Shown: positions 33,895 to 43,077, counted from the first letter of the stretch. The stretch is DNA of 64,000 nucleotides from Halorussus salilacus (GCF_024138125.1 NZ_CP099993.1:744001-808000), one strand, 5' to 3'. Made by a program: numbers and translations. Notes: generated by a model not told the origin, from the letters alone.

Positions 33895-35903
33895 CCGGGA
33901 TGGATTCGTCGGTTCATCGGCTACGCCCCGTCGGAGGCGACGCCGCGCGACGAGAGGCTTCCGCTTCGCCCCTCAACGACGCGAGCGGGTTCGAAGCCGA
34001 CGCCGAAGGAGATGGCGTCCGGTTCGAGTCGCCGACCGGGACGCCGTCCGAGGACGGGTACGCGGCGCTCGACCTCCTGGTCGAGGGCGAGGAGTCGGTC
34101 AAGTTCCACCTGCGATTCTCCTCGGCAGACGGGGAGACGCGCGTCCTCGGCTTCCGACTGCTCCCGGCGTGTCAGGCGCGCGTTCGAGTGCCCCTCGCGG
34201 CCATCGCGGACGACTCGTTCGTGCTGGAACGGGACGGGGCGGTCCTTCAACGCCGCGTCCAAGGCGACCGATTCGACCCCTCGAAACTCGACCAAATCGA
34301 GTTGCGACTCGATCGGGCGGCCTCGACGCCGGTTCGGTGGTGGCAGACGCCGCTCGGGATTCGAGGCGATGAACCGCCGCGTCTCACCGACCCCGACCTC
34401 CCCGACGGACCGCTACTCGACGAGTTCGGACAGTCCGCCCGGCGCTCGTGGTCGGGGAAGACGGAATCGCGTTCGGAACTCGAAGGGCGACTCCGACGCC
34501 AGCGCGACCGACCGGCCGACCGGTCGCGGAGAGCGGAACGCTCGGAGTGGGGCGGGTGGACGGACGGCCCGAGGTTCGAGGCGACCGGCTACTTCCGAAT
34601 CGAACGCGACGGCGACCGCTGGTGGCTGGTAGACCCGGACGGCCGCCCGTTCTGGTCGACCGGCATCTGCTGTATCCGGCCCTACCCCGAGACGGCCTAC
34701 GGCGGACTCGACGACGCGCTGGCGTGGCTTCCCGACTCCAACAGGGAGTTCGCGGCCGCGTTCGACTCGACCGACGCACCGGACGAAGTGTCGACCGTGA
34801 ACTACCTCGTGGCGAACCTGATTCGGGCGTTCGGACCGAACGAGTGGCGCGACGCGTGGGAGCGAATCGTCGACGGCGAGTTACGGCGGTTAGGAGTCAC
34901 AACCGTGGGCGCGTGGTCGGACCGAGAGTGGGCGCGCGACGCCGCGTGGCCCTACGTCCGGACGCTCCCGTGGGAGTTCGACGGCGTCGAGTCGGTGGCG
35001 TGGGACTTCCCCGACGTGTTCTCGCCCGCGTTCGAGGCGGCCGCCGAGGAAGTGGCCGCGCCGCTCGCCGAGACCGCTGGAGATGCCGCGCTGGTCGGCT
35101 ACTTCCTCGGGAACGAACCCGACTGGGCGTGGATGGACGAGTTGCCCGCGTGGGAGATGCTCCGCTCGACGGAGGCGTGTGAGACCCGGACCGCGTTCGC
35201 CGAGTGGCTCCGAGAGCGCTACGACTCTGCGTCGGCACTCTCGGACTCGTGGGACGCGGACTGTTCGTTCGCGGACGTGGAGTCGGGGCGCTGGACCCAG
35301 TCGCGCCCGGACGGAGCGACCGCCGATCTCCGCGCGTTCAGCGAGCGCATGTCCGAGCGGTTCTACGAGACTCTCGTCACCGCGTGTCGCCGCGTCGACT
35401 CCGAACACCTGTGTCTCGGCACGCGGTTCCCATGGTCGCCGCCCGAGTGGGCGGTCCCCGGACTGAAGTCGTTCGACGTGCTCTGTCTCAACTGCTTCCG
35501 GCCGCGCGTCCCCGAGGAATACGGCGAACTGTGCGAGCGACTGTCGGCTCCCCTCCTCGTCGGGGAGTTCCTGTTCGGCGCGCTCGATGTCGGTCTACCC
35601 GCACCGGGCGTCCAGTGGGTTCCCGACCAGCGGGCGCGCGGCGACGCGTATCGGGTGTTCGTCGAAGACGCCGCGAGTCGGCCGTGGTGCGTGGGTGCCC
35701 ACTGGTACGGCCTGTACGACCAGTCCGCGATGGGGAAGCGCAACGGCGCGAACTTCAACATCGGGATTTACGACGTTTGCAACCGATCGTACGAAGAATT
35801 ACTCGATTCGATACGGGCGAGCAATCGGCACATCTACGAGGTAGCCGCGGGATGCCGTGTGCCGTACGCCGACGAACCGGAGTACCTCGGCGTCTATTTC
35901 TAG
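33891..35903 (+). CDS. Glycoside hydrolase, GH50/agarase-like
   Basis: A 670-residue protein (667 if translation starts at ATG 33900). The N-terminal 170 residues are a beta-sandwich-like module; then WWLVDPDGRPFWSTGI (about 243-258) marks the start of a TIM barrel of the GH-A clan as found in beta-agarases. Acid/base Glu409 lies in GNEPDW and nucleophile candidate Glu559 in VGEFLFGALD; the late GAHWYGLYDQ and GNFNIGIYD-like region (GANFNIGIYD) matches the substrate end of the barrel. No signal peptide, so it is predicted intracellular. The substrate may be a galactan or other polysaccharide; gene stands alone without transporters. Confidence 0.7.
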   Translation: MTGMDSSVHRLRPVGGDAARREASASPLNDASGFEADAEGDGVRFESPTGTPSEDGYAALDLLVEGEESVKFHLRFSSADGETRVLGFRLLPACQARVRVPLAAIADDSFVLERDGAVLQRRVQGDRFDPSKLDQIELRLDRAASTPVRWWQTPLGIRGDEPPRLTDPDLPDGPLLDEFGQSARRSWSGKTESRSELEGRLRRQRDRPADRSRRAERSEWGGWTDGPRFEATGYFRIERDGDRWWLVDPDGRPFWSTGICCIRPYPETAYGGLDDALAWLPDSNREFAAAFDSTDAPDEVSTVNYLVANLIRAFGPNEWRDAWERIVDGELRRLGVTTVGAWSDREWARDAAWPYVRTLPWEFDGVESVAWDFPDVFSPAFEAAAEEVAAPLAETAGDAALVGYFLGNEPDWAWMDELPAWEMLRSTEACETRTAFAEWLRERYDSASALSDSWDADCSFADVESGRWTQSRPDGATADLRAFSERMSERFYETLVTACRRVDSEHLCLGTRFPWSPPEWAVPGLKSFDVLCLNCFRPRVPEEYGELCERLSAPLLVGEFLFGALDVGLPAPGVQWVPDQRARGDAYRVFVEDAASRPWCVGAHWYGLYDQSAMGKRNGANFNIGIYDVCNRSYEELLDSIRASNRHIYEVAAGCRVPYADEPEYLGVYF

Positions 35904-35949
35904 CTTTTGAGCGCGGCTTTTTCACCGCTCGGCTCCAATGGAGTCTCGC

Positions 35950-36399
35950 ATGACGCTCCCAATCGACCCCACGGCACTCGACGCCGGGGACATCGGCGAG
36001 AAGGAAGCGACGCTGGAGATGGACCACGAGGAGGCCGTCGAGCACGTCCGCGAGGCGTTCACGGACGCCGGGTTCGGCGTCGCGGTCGAGTTCTCGGCTT
36101 CCGAGATGCTCAACGAGAAGGTGGACGCGGGCCGCGACCCCTACTACGTGCTCGGAGCGTGCAATCCGAACATGGCCGACCGGGCGCTCGACGAAAGCGA
36201 CAACCGAATCGGCGCGCTGTTCCCCTGCAATGTGGTCGTCTGGCAGGAGGAACCCGGTCGACAGACGGTCTACCACGTCAGCATCATGCGGGCCGCTCGT
36301 CTGCTGGGGATGGCTCCCGACGACGACGAGTGGGCCGACATCGTCTCCGGGACCGGCGAACTGGTCGAGGAGGCGTGGGGCAACCTCGATACCGCGTAG
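35950..36399 (+). CDS. DUF302-family protein
   Basis: A 149-residue soluble protein from ATG 35950; an ATG at 35938 is in frame, but the TTTTT box at 35918-35922 is 29 bases from 35950 as in leaderless genes. Core: EEAVEHVREAFTDAGFGV, YYVLGACNPNMADRALDE, IGALFPCNVVVWQE, typical DUF302 with a conserved Cys in CNP and in PCNV. Function of the family is unknown (possibly ligand or heme related). The stop abuts that of the convergent membrane protein gene. Confidence 0.85.
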   Translation: MTLPIDPTALDAGDIGEKEATLEMDHEEAVEHVREAFTDAGFGVAVEFSASEMLNEKVDAGRDPYYVLGACNPNMADRALDESDNRIGALFPCNVVVWQEEPGRQTVYHVSIMRAARLLGMAPDDDEWADIVSGTGELVEEAWGNLDTA

Positions 36400-36621
36400 C
36401 TACTCCTCGTCGTTCAACCGACGGATCTCCTCGCGGAGCAGTTCGACCTCCCGGCGGAGCTCCGCGATCTCGTCGTCCGGCATCCCCTCCGACTTCGAGC
36501 GCGTGTAGAGGAGAAATCCACCGCCGACGAGCGCCAGCGGCAGGCCAAACAGGACTACGACGACCAGGAGGATGACTACCAGCTCGAGGCCACCGGGGAC
36601 GGGGCCGAAGAGCGGAACCAT
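36400..36621 (-). CDS. Small membrane protein with coiled-coil tail
   Basis: A 73-residue protein: one strong helix (LELVVILLVVVVLFGLPLAL, with a Gly-rich extension to LLYTRSK) followed by a charged coiled coil (EIAELRREVELLREEIRRLN). ATG 36621 fits a TTTATT box about 30 bases upstream on the minus strand. It resembles phage-shock/lipoprotein-like small envelope proteins only superficially; no family is assigned. It follows nreA by 44 bases on the same strand. Confidence 0.7.
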   Translation of the reverse strand: MVPLFGPVPGGLELVVILLVVVVLFGLPLALVGGGFLLYTRSKSEGMPDDEIAELRREVELLREEIRRLNDEE

Positions 36622-36665
36622 ATCGGGAACTGGTTCGAGGGCGAGAATAAATCTTCTCGTCGTCC

Positions 36666-37925
36666 TCACGAGAAGTCCGAGAGGTTCGCCTGAAGTCCCG
36701 AGAGCATGTCGGACTTGCGCCGGAGGTCGCCGAGCGACACCGGGAGCTGGGGGACGAGCTGGCCGACCGCGCCGTGGAACGTCTCGGCCTCGCCGTATTC
36801 GCCGTCGAAGGCGTTCCGGACGCTCTCGCGGATCTGCCAGACGCCGACCGGGGCCCAGTAGTCGTCCGAGACCTCCCGGAGGACGAGACACTTCGCCTGC
36901 CGACCGACCGATTCGAGGTGTTCGAGGACCGCCAGCCGCGAGGCGTAGTACGCACCCGCGGTCTCGTCGACGTATCCGGTGCGGCCCTCGAACCCCTCCG
37001 AGGCGCTCGCCATCCACGTCTCGCCGTTGGGGTCCTGATTCCAGATACTGCCGGGCGCTTTCATCTCGACCAGTTCGAACTCCCACTGGCCGGGCGTCAG
37101 GACGACCCAGTAGCGGTTGCCGACGTACTCGTTGACCCAGACCTGGGTCTCGTCGACGCTCGGATTGGTTCGGATCTGGCCCCGGAGGAACTGCCCAATG
37201 GTGTCGTCGACCGCGGTTATCGACCACCGGGTGGGGACGAGCCGCCGGTTCTCGCCCTTGCCGAGCGCGCCCGCCGAGAGGATGTCGTTTATCTCGTAGA
37301 CGTCGAATCCGCGCCGGTAAAGGTAGGTCATCGCGCCCTGTGCCTGCCAGTCGTCGTCTTCGAGGGTCTTCTTCACCGGGCGCGGGACGTGGGGGTTCTC
37401 CGCGAGGTCGGCGGAGGTCGCGCGGGCCGACGGCCCAGTCGGGGTCGCGACGTCGTCGACCTCGAGGTCGAGGTCCAGCGAGTCCGAGAGTCCGATCTCG
37501 ACGTCGACCGGTCGGTCGGCGATGGCGACCTCGCGCTGGGTGCCGACGAAGCCGTCCCACGCGTCGTCGACGCGGGTCACGTCGGCGGAGTGGTTCGAGT
37601 TCAGCAGGCCGGTCCGGTACTGGAGGACGTTGTCGATGTCGAGGCCGCGCTCGTACCATTCGCTACTCGTGGCGAACTCCGAGGCGCGCTCTTCTTCCCC
37701 GACGGGCGAGAGGATGCCGGTCGAGACGTTGGGGTAGTCCGACCGGCCGACGAAGACGGAGGGAGAGGTGCTCCCGAACAGCGAATCGCCCTGCGCCACG
37801 TCGGCGAACCGGTCTTTCACCTCGTCGACGTAGTCGAGGATCTCGTAGGACTTCTCCTCGGCGAGGCGGCGCTTACGCTGGTCCTCGTCGGGTTCGAGAC
37901 CCTCGATGTACTCGTCGAGACGCAT
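36666..37925 (-). CDS. nreA: DNA repair protein NreA
   Basis: A 419-residue archaeal Nre-family protein. The N-terminus (MRLDEYIEGLEPDEDQR) and the conserved segment LFGSTSPSVFVGRSDYPNVS, TGILSP and YRTGLLNSNHSADV are characteristic. Nre proteins act with PCNA in DNA damage tolerance, notably against mitomycin-type crosslinks in Haloferax (known for the family). The C-terminus QANLSDFS fits a PIP-box (Q-x-x-L-x-x-F-x). There is no N-terminal zinc cluster visible, unlike some Nre members. Confidence 0.9.
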   Translation of the reverse strand: MRLDEYIEGLEPDEDQRKRRLAEEKSYEILDYVDEVKDRFADVAQGDSLFGSTSPSVFVGRSDYPNVSTGILSPVGEEERASEFATSSEWYERGLDIDNVLQYRTGLLNSNHSADVTRVDDAWDGFVGTQREVAIADRPVDVEIGLSDSLDLDLEVDDVATPTGPSARATSADLAENPHVPRPVKKTLEDDDWQAQGAMTYLYRRGFDVYEINDILSAGALGKGENRRLVPTRWSITAVDDTIGQFLRGQIRTNPSVDETQVWVNEYVGNRYWVVLTPGQWEFELVEMKAPGSIWNQDPNGETWMASASEGFEGRTGYVDETAGAYYASRLAVLEHLESVGRQAKCLVLREVSDDYWAPVGVWQIRESVRNAFDGEYGEAETFHGAVGQLVPQLPVSLGDLRRKSDMLSGLQANLSDFS

Positions 37926-38218
37926 TCGACCGGAGTTGGCACTCGAAGGGTTTGAACCTTTCTCGCAGTCGGAGAAGGTCCGAGGCTCGGTTGGGCTTGC
38001 AGGTGGTCCTCGGGTCTCCCGGAGCGGTCGGGCCACCGTTTCGCGGGCCGTTCCGGGGAGGCGGTCAGGTCACGCCACGGATTGGACGCGTCTCCGTACT
38101 TGAACCTACGGACCCGACGGAATCGTAATGCGGGAAATCGTGAACCGGAGAACCGCGATACGAATGCGGGAGGCTCCCCGAGGGGCGCGAGGGACCGCGA
38201 GAAGTCAGTAGAAGACGC

Positions 38219-39184
38219 TTAGCTGTGGATGCCCATCGCTTCGATCTGCTCTTGATACCGGTTCCGGATTGTGACCTCGGTGACCTGCGCGACGTCGGCG
38301 ACCTCGCGCTGGGTCTTCTTCTCGTTACAGAGCAGTGACGCCGCGTAGATGGCGGCGGCGGCGTAGCCGGTCGGGGACTTGCCCGAGAGCAGACCCTCCT
38401 CGGCGGTGGTCTCGATTATCTCGTTGGCCTTCGTCTGGACTTCTTCGCTGAGTTCGAGTTCGGAACAGAACCGCGGGACGTACTTCTTCGGGTCGACCGG
38501 CTTCATCTCCAGACCGAGTTCCTGGGAGATGTAGCGATACGTTCGTCCGATCTCCTTGCGTTCGACGCGTGATACCTCCGAGATCTCTTCGAGGCTTCGC
38601 GGGATGCCCTCCTTTCGACAGGCGGCGTAGAGCGCGGAGGTGGCGACGCCCTCGATGGAGCGGCCCCGGATGAGGTCCTCCTTGAGCGCGCGCCGGTAGA
38701 TGACCGACGCGACCTCCCGAACCGACCGCGGGACGCCGAGCGCCGAGGCCATGCGGTCGATCTCGCTGAGCGCGAACTGGAGGTTGCGCTCGCCCGCGTC
38801 CTTGGTGCGGATGCGTTCCTGCCACTTGCGCAGGCGGTGCATCTGACTCCGCTTTTTCGACGAGATGGACCGCCCGTAGGCGTCCTTGTCCTTCCAGTCG
38901 ATGGTAGTCGTCAGCCCCTTGTCGTGCATCGTCTGGGTCGTCGGCGCGCCGACGCGACTCTTCTCCTGACGTTCCTGGTGGTTGAACGCGCGCCACTCAG
39001 GACCGGGGTCGATCTGTTCTTCTTCGACGACCAGACCGCAGTCGTCGCAGACGAGTTCCGCCCTGTCGGAACTCTTGACGAGGTTGTCGGAACCACACTC
39101 CGGGCACTCCCGTACACCCTCTTCGGCCTCGTCCTGTTGCTCCGCCTCGGCTTGGCGCTCCCGCTGGCGAGTGGACCGTGTCAT
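38219..39184 (-). CDS. tfb: Transcription initiation factor TFB (TFIIB-like)
   Basis: A 321-residue general transcription factor that recruits RNA polymerase to TBP-TATA promoters. The N-terminal zinc ribbon has Cys27/Cys30 (CPECG) and Cys46/Cys49 (CDDCG); then the B-finger region ([17 protein letters not shown]) and two cyclin repeats ([20 protein letters not shown], and [25 protein letters not shown]), with the C-terminal HTH ([23 protein letters not shown]). Haloarchaea usually have several TFBs; which one this is cannot be told. Confidence 0.96.
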   Translation of the reverse strand: MTRSTRQRERQAEAEQQDEAEEGVRECPECGSDNLVKSSDRAELVCDDCGLVVEEEQIDPGPEWRAFNHQERQEKSRVGAPTTQTMHDKGLTTTIDWKDKDAYGRSISSKKRSQMHRLRKWQERIRTKDAGERNLQFALSEIDRMASALGVPRSVREVASVIYRRALKEDLIRGRSIEGVATSALYAACRKEGIPRSLEEISEVSRVERKEIGRTYRYISQELGLEMKPVDPKKYVPRFCSELELSEEVQTKANEIIETTAEEGLLSGKSPTGYAAAAIYAASLLCNEKKTQREVADVAQVTEVTIRNRYQEQIEAMGIHS

Positions 39185-39360
39185 CGCACTTTTATAGTAG
39201 TAGTGCCGACGGACTTAAACCCTTGGTCGCGAATGTGGTGTTTCGAATCCGACAGAACGAGCGTCGAATCGCCTGTGCGCGAAATTCGGGCGGTTCGGTC
39301 GAATCGCCCGACGAGACCGCCATCGGAAAGCGTTTATGTCGGTGTCGAGGAGGTGACCCC

Positions 39361-39954
39361 ATGCCCGTCATCGAGTGCGACGTCGGCCTCGCCCGTGAGA
39401 GACTCGTCGAGGCCGGGGCGGAAATCTCTTCGGGTAGCTCCGAACACGAGCGCTGGCGCACGGAGTACGGCGACGCGGTCGCGGTCGCCTACGACGGCAA
39501 GGTCGTCGTGCAGGGGTCGAACCCGCAGGACATCGAGACGCTACTCCGCGAGGAGGGCGGTCACGCCTACGTCTACTTCGACGGCGCGAGCAGGGGGAAC
39601 CCCGGCCCCGCGGCGGTCGGCTGGGTCATCGTCACCAGCGACGGCATCGCGGCCGAGGGGAGCGAACGCATCGGGCGCGCGACGAACAACCAGGCCGAGT
39701 ACGAGGCCCTGATTCGCGCGCTCCGGGCCGCGCGCGACTACGGCTTCGACACGGTCGAAGTGAAGGGCGACTCCCAGCTCGTGGTCAAGCAGGTCACGGG
39801 CGCGTGGAACGCCAACGACCCCGAACTCCGCGAGCGCCGGGTCACGGTTCGGGAACTGCTCGCGGCGTTCGACGACTGGGAGCTCAGCCACGTTCCGCGG
39901 GAGATAAACGACCGCGCCGACGACCTAGCTAACGAGGCGCTCGACGATGGCTGA
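39361..39954 (+). CDS. rnhA: Ribonuclease HI
   Basis: A 197-residue enzyme cutting RNA in RNA-DNA hybrids. An N-terminal domain of about 65 residues precedes the catalytic core, which has the D-E-D-D residues in YFDGASRGNPGPAAVG, NNQAEYEAL, VKGDSQLVVKQV and RADDLANEAL. It resembles the archaeal/Sulfolobus-type RNase HI. The ATG at 39361 has a TTTATG box 25 bases upstream and a good GGAGGTGA ribosome-binding site (39349-39356), unusual for the leaderless-like spacing. It overlaps the downstream gene by eight bases. Confidence 0.95.
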   Translation: MPVIECDVGLARERLVEAGAEISSGSSEHERWRTEYGDAVAVAYDGKVVVQGSNPQDIETLLREEGGHAYVYFDGASRGNPGPAAVGWVIVTSDGIAAEGSERIGRATNNQAEYEALIRALRAARDYGFDTVEVKGDSQLVVKQVTGAWNANDPELRERRVTVRELLAAFDDWELSHVPREINDRADDLANEALDDG

Positions 39955-40489
39955 TGACGACCTTCCCGAGGAGACGGTAGACCGGGCCGAACGGCTCACC
40001 CGACTCGCGCGCGAGGCAGTCGACGACGCGGAGGCGGCCGCCTACCGCGAGGAGCGCGCGGAGTTACTGGGCGACCACGGCTACACCGCTCGGGTCCGCG
40101 AGGACGACCCTGGCGAGACGCTCGTCCTCCACCCCGACGAATGGGTGGACGACGGCATGATCCACCCCGAGCGAGTCGAGGACACCTCGCGCGCGGTCGA
40201 GCGGTCGCTGTCGGGACCGGGCGACCCCGAGGAGTGGGACGCGGTCGACGAACACAACCGCGAGGTCACCGACCGCGTCCGCGAGGCTCACGGCGACGTT
40301 CACGGCGACAACGCCGCTGCGTTCGCCGACTTCATGAGCAACCACTACGCGCGACAGGTCGAGTCGGCGACGGCCGAAGAAATCGCGGAGTTCCTGACGG
40401 AGTACTACCCCCGGAACGCGTGGCCCTCCGAGGACCAGCGAGCGGTCGTCGAGGAGTCGGTCGAACTGGTGTTCGACGCGGTCGAATAG
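39947..40489 (+). CDS. rnhA-operon protein (DUF7108-like)
   Basis: A 180-residue acidic, mainly helical protein. Recognisable segments are DRAERLTRLAREAVDDAEAA, LVLHPDEWVDDGMI and FADFMSNHYARQVESAT, EFLTEYYPRNAWPSEDQ. It overlaps rnhA by eight bases and is probably co-translated; I know it as the haloarchaeal rnhA-operon protein (DUF7108 label from memory). No function assigned; convergent with the PadR gene. Confidence 0.8.
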   Translation: MADDDLPEETVDRAERLTRLAREAVDDAEAAAYREERAELLGDHGYTARVREDDPGETLVLHPDEWVDDGMIHPERVEDTSRAVERSLSGPGDPEEWDAVDEHNREVTDRVREAHGDVHGDNAAAFADFMSNHYARQVESATAEEIAEFLTEYYPRNAWPSEDQRAVVEESVELVFDAVE

Positions 40490-40508
40490 TGAGTACCCGT
40501 CGTCGGGA

Positions 40509-40865
40509 TTACTCGTTGTCGGCGACGAGGTCGCGGACCTGCTCGGCGCGCTCGTCGTCGGTGACGAACTTCGAGAGCTTCCACTGGAGGGCGTCGACGA
40601 CCACCGCGAGGCCCTCGTCGGTCAGTTCGTACTGGTTCGTCCGCTTGTCGAGTTCGCTCTTCTCGACGTACCCCTTCTCGACGAGGGTATCGAGGTTGGG
40701 GTAGAGGCGGCCGTGGTTGACTTCCTCACCGTAGAACTCCTCCAACTCGCGCTTGATGGCGAGACCGTACATCGGTTCCTCGGAGAGGATGGTCAGGATG
40801 TTCTGCTGGAAGGCGGTGAGGTTGCGAGCGGTACTCGTCTCTGTGAGTGTCTGTGCCTCTGACAT
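40509..40865 (-). CDS. PadR-family transcriptional regulator
   Basis: A 118-residue winged-helix regulator from ATG 40865 (a GTG at 40892 is too close to the TATTTAA box at 40899-40905). Core: NLTAFQQNILTILSEEPMYG, LAIKRELEEFYGEEVNHGRL, YPNLDTLVEKGYVEKSE, then TNQYELTDEGLAVV: the PadR-N fold with its Y-G-x-x-I motif. The start MSEAQTLTETSTARN resembles haloarchaeal PadR-like oxidative-stress regulator RosR; that identity is suggestive only. It ends 20 bases after the convergent rnhA-operon gene. Confidence 0.88.
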   Translation of the reverse strand: MSEAQTLTETSTARNLTAFQQNILTILSEEPMYGLAIKRELEEFYGEEVNHGRLYPNLDTLVEKGYVEKSELDKRTNQYELTDEGLAVVVDALQWKLSKFVTDDERAEQVRDLVADNE

Positions 40866-41088
40866 AGACTCTGACACCCTCGGATTTGTCACGATGGTAT
40901 TTAATCCTTCCCAACTCGGTCGGGGTTTTCAGAATTTATCCGCCGGTTGTACCACTACTCTGTACGGCATTTAAATACTCTTTCGAAAATCGGCTTTAGG
41001 TGTCACGCGGATTTCTGGTTCGGCGCGCCGGGTTTCGCGCCGGAAGCCGAAAGGACTTTCCTGACTTCGGACGGAACCTCTCCTGCAC

Positions 41089-41622
41089 ATGACGAACCTC
41101 TGGGAAGATCTGGAGACCGGACCGAACCCGCCCGAGGAGATCTACGCGGTCGTCGAGTGTCTCAAAGGCGAGCGCAACAAGTACGAGTACGACAAGGACA
41201 TCCCCGGCGTGATGCTCGACCGCGTCCTCCACAGCAACGTCCACTACCCGAGCGACTACGGATTCATCCCCCAGTCGTACTACGACGACGAGGACCCCTT
41301 CGACGTGCTGGTCCTCGTCGAGGACCAGACGTTCCCCGGGTGTGTCATCGAGGCCCGTCCGGTCGCGTTGATGAAGATGGACGACGACGGCGAGCAGGAC
41401 GACAAGGTCATCGCGGTTCCCTCCGAGGACCCCCGTTACGACCACATTCAGGACCTCGAAGACGTCCCCCAGCAGACCCTCGACGAGATAGACGAGTTCT
41501 TCGCGACCTACAAGAACCTCGAAGCTGGCAAGGAGGTCGAGACCCAGGGCTGGGAGGACAAGCAGGCCGCGAAGGACGCCATCGAGCACGCCATGGACCT
41601 CTACGAGCAGACGTTCGCGTAG
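41089..41622 (+). CDS. ppa: Inorganic pyrophosphatase
   Basis: A 177-residue family I soluble pyrophosphatase. Signature D-x-D-P-x-D is DDEDPFDVLVL (about residues 64-74), with NKYEYDKDIPGVMLDRVLHS and YPSDYGFIP at the active site. It removes pyrophosphate from biosynthetic reactions. A TTTAAATA box at 40970-40978 may be its promoter with a long leader, or a second promoter is closer; the ATG 41089 has no strong SD. Confidence 0.97.
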   Translation: MTNLWEDLETGPNPPEEIYAVVECLKGERNKYEYDKDIPGVMLDRVLHSNVHYPSDYGFIPQSYYDDEDPFDVLVLVEDQTFPGCVIEARPVALMKMDDDGEQDDKVIAVPSEDPRYDHIQDLEDVPQQTLDEIDEFFATYKNLEAGKEVETQGWEDKQAAKDAIEHAMDLYEQTFA

Positions 41623-41710
41623 CCGAACGCGTCCCATACCCTTCTCGTCAGTCTCAGCCAGCGGATACCTGCCCGAAACTATTTGAGGTTGGCCCGGACA
41701 CCCCGAATCG

Positions 41711-42826
41711 ATGGCGTTCGGGTCTCCGCTCGACGGTGCCGAGATGGTCGTCATGGCAGCCACGCTTCTGCTCTCGGGCGGGCTGGTCTTCTACGCCGCC
41801 CAGACGTTCAACGACTGGCGGCGCGACGGCGAGCGGGCACCGGTCGACGCGCTCAAGAACACGGTCGCCGGACAGAACCGGGTCGCGCTCGTCGTCCCCG
41901 ACGGCCCGAGCATCGACGCCCTCGCCGCGGCGGTCGGCCTGCAGGCGCTCTGTCGGGAGTGGGGCGTCACCGCCCGACTGTTCGCCGAGGGCGCGGTGAC
42001 CGGCGAGGACAGCAAGACGTTCTGCAACATCTTCGACCTCGAACTCACCGAGGTCGGCGAGACCGGCGACGACCTCACCGACTGCGACGCCGCAATCGCG
42101 GTCGGCGGCGGGGGCGGCGTCCCCCGGCTCTCGAACAACCCCCCGGTCGTCGCGGTCGTCCGCCACCGGCCCACCGCCGAGGAGAACATCCTCACCGTGA
42201 CGCCGACCGACGACGGCGCGACCTCGACCACGGTCGCGCGCCTGCTCGACCAGGAGATGGTGATTCCCGACCAGCGAGTCGCCACCGCGCTGCTCTACGG
42301 GGTCCGGGCCGGGACTCGGGAGTTCCGCCGGGCGAACGGCCAGCACGACTACGAGGCCGCGGGGTTCCTCCACACCTACGCCGACCTCGGTCGCATCGAG
42401 GACCTCCGGTCGCCGGGCATGAGCGGCGACACCTTCGACGTGATCAGCGACGCGATAGCCAACCGCGAGCGGCGCGCGAGCTTCGCGGCGACCAACGTCG
42501 GGTCTGTTCCCGCGGTGTCGGCGCTGGAGGAGGCCGCCGACACGATGCTCCGGCTGGAGGGCGTCTCGACCGCCGCCGTCTTCGGCATCCACGAGGAGAC
42601 CATCGTGGTCTCTTGCCGCGCCGAGGACGTCCGCACCAACGCCCTCGACATCCTCGACACCGCCTTCGAGAACAGCGAGACCACCGGCGGGAACACCGAC
42701 TCGGCGACCGCGCGCGTCCCGCTCGGCCTGTTCGCGCAGGTGGACGGCGAACACGAGGAGACTCTCGACATGCTCATCGACACGAGCACCCGGAAGTCGC
42801 TGTTCGAGGCGTTCGAGAGTTCGTGA
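41711..42826 (+). CDS. DHH-family protein with lost active site (paralogue of 58753-59943)
   Basis: A 371-residue protein: an N-terminal membrane helix (residues 12-32) then a DHH-like fold. In the intact paralogue the metal-binding segments are HPNPDPDAMA and VVDHHPGNG; here they read VPDGPSIDALAA and VVRHRPTAE, so the Asp and His ligands are gone. The rest keeps the family shape, including an acidic C-terminus. It may have become a sensor or partner. It follows ppa by 88 bases. No catalytic activity should be assumed. Confidence 0.8.
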   Translation: MAFGSPLDGAEMVVMAATLLLSGGLVFYAAQTFNDWRRDGERAPVDALKNTVAGQNRVALVVPDGPSIDALAAAVGLQALCREWGVTARLFAEGAVTGEDSKTFCNIFDLELTEVGETGDDLTDCDAAIAVGGGGGVPRLSNNPPVVAVVRHRPTAEENILTVTPTDDGATSTTVARLLDQEMVIPDQRVATALLYGVRAGTREFRRANGQHDYEAAGFLHTYADLGRIEDLRSPGMSGDTFDVISDAIANRERRASFAATNVGSVPAVSALEEAADTMLRLEGVSTAAVFGIHEETIVVSCRAEDVRTNALDILDTAFENSETTGGNTDSATARVPLGLFAQVDGEHEETLDMLIDTSTRKSLFEAFESS

Positions 42827-42973
42827 GGGCGTGGAAACGTCGGGAAGGTCCCGGTCGAGTTAGGAGGTTTCCGGTCGATGGTTCTGCTCGGTTTTTCGGG
42901 ATGGGTGAGGGAGTCGTGAATTTCGAAACGGGTGAAGAAATCGTGACGCTAGCTATCGCCGGTACCTATGAAG

Positions 42974-43027
42974 ACCGCACCGCCACCGCACCGCCACCGC
43001 ACCGCCACCGCACCGCCACCGCACCGC
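42974..43027. repeat. 11-bp tandem repeat array in a gene-free gap
   Basis: Unit ACCGCACCGCC repeats with an 11-base period in four full copies and most of a fifth. It is in the 393-base gap between the degenerate DHH gene and the phosphatase-family gene; the remainder holds an inverted repeat (43047-43077) and the promoter/AT-rich AAGAAATTTCTT palindrome near 43181-43192. No gene is apparent in the gap. Confidence 0.93.
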
Positions 43028-43046
43028 GCCCCGTGCCTCCCCGCGT

Positions 43047-43077
43047 GCGAACTCGCTCGCGGTGCGAGCGAGTTCGC
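43047..43077. repeat. Perfect 14-bp inverted repeat, intergenic
   Basis: GCGAACTCGCTCGC and GCGAGCGAGTTCGC separated by GGT, 43047-43077. It follows the 11-base tandem array; it may be a hairpin, but no coding gene ends close by. Confidence 0.85.
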
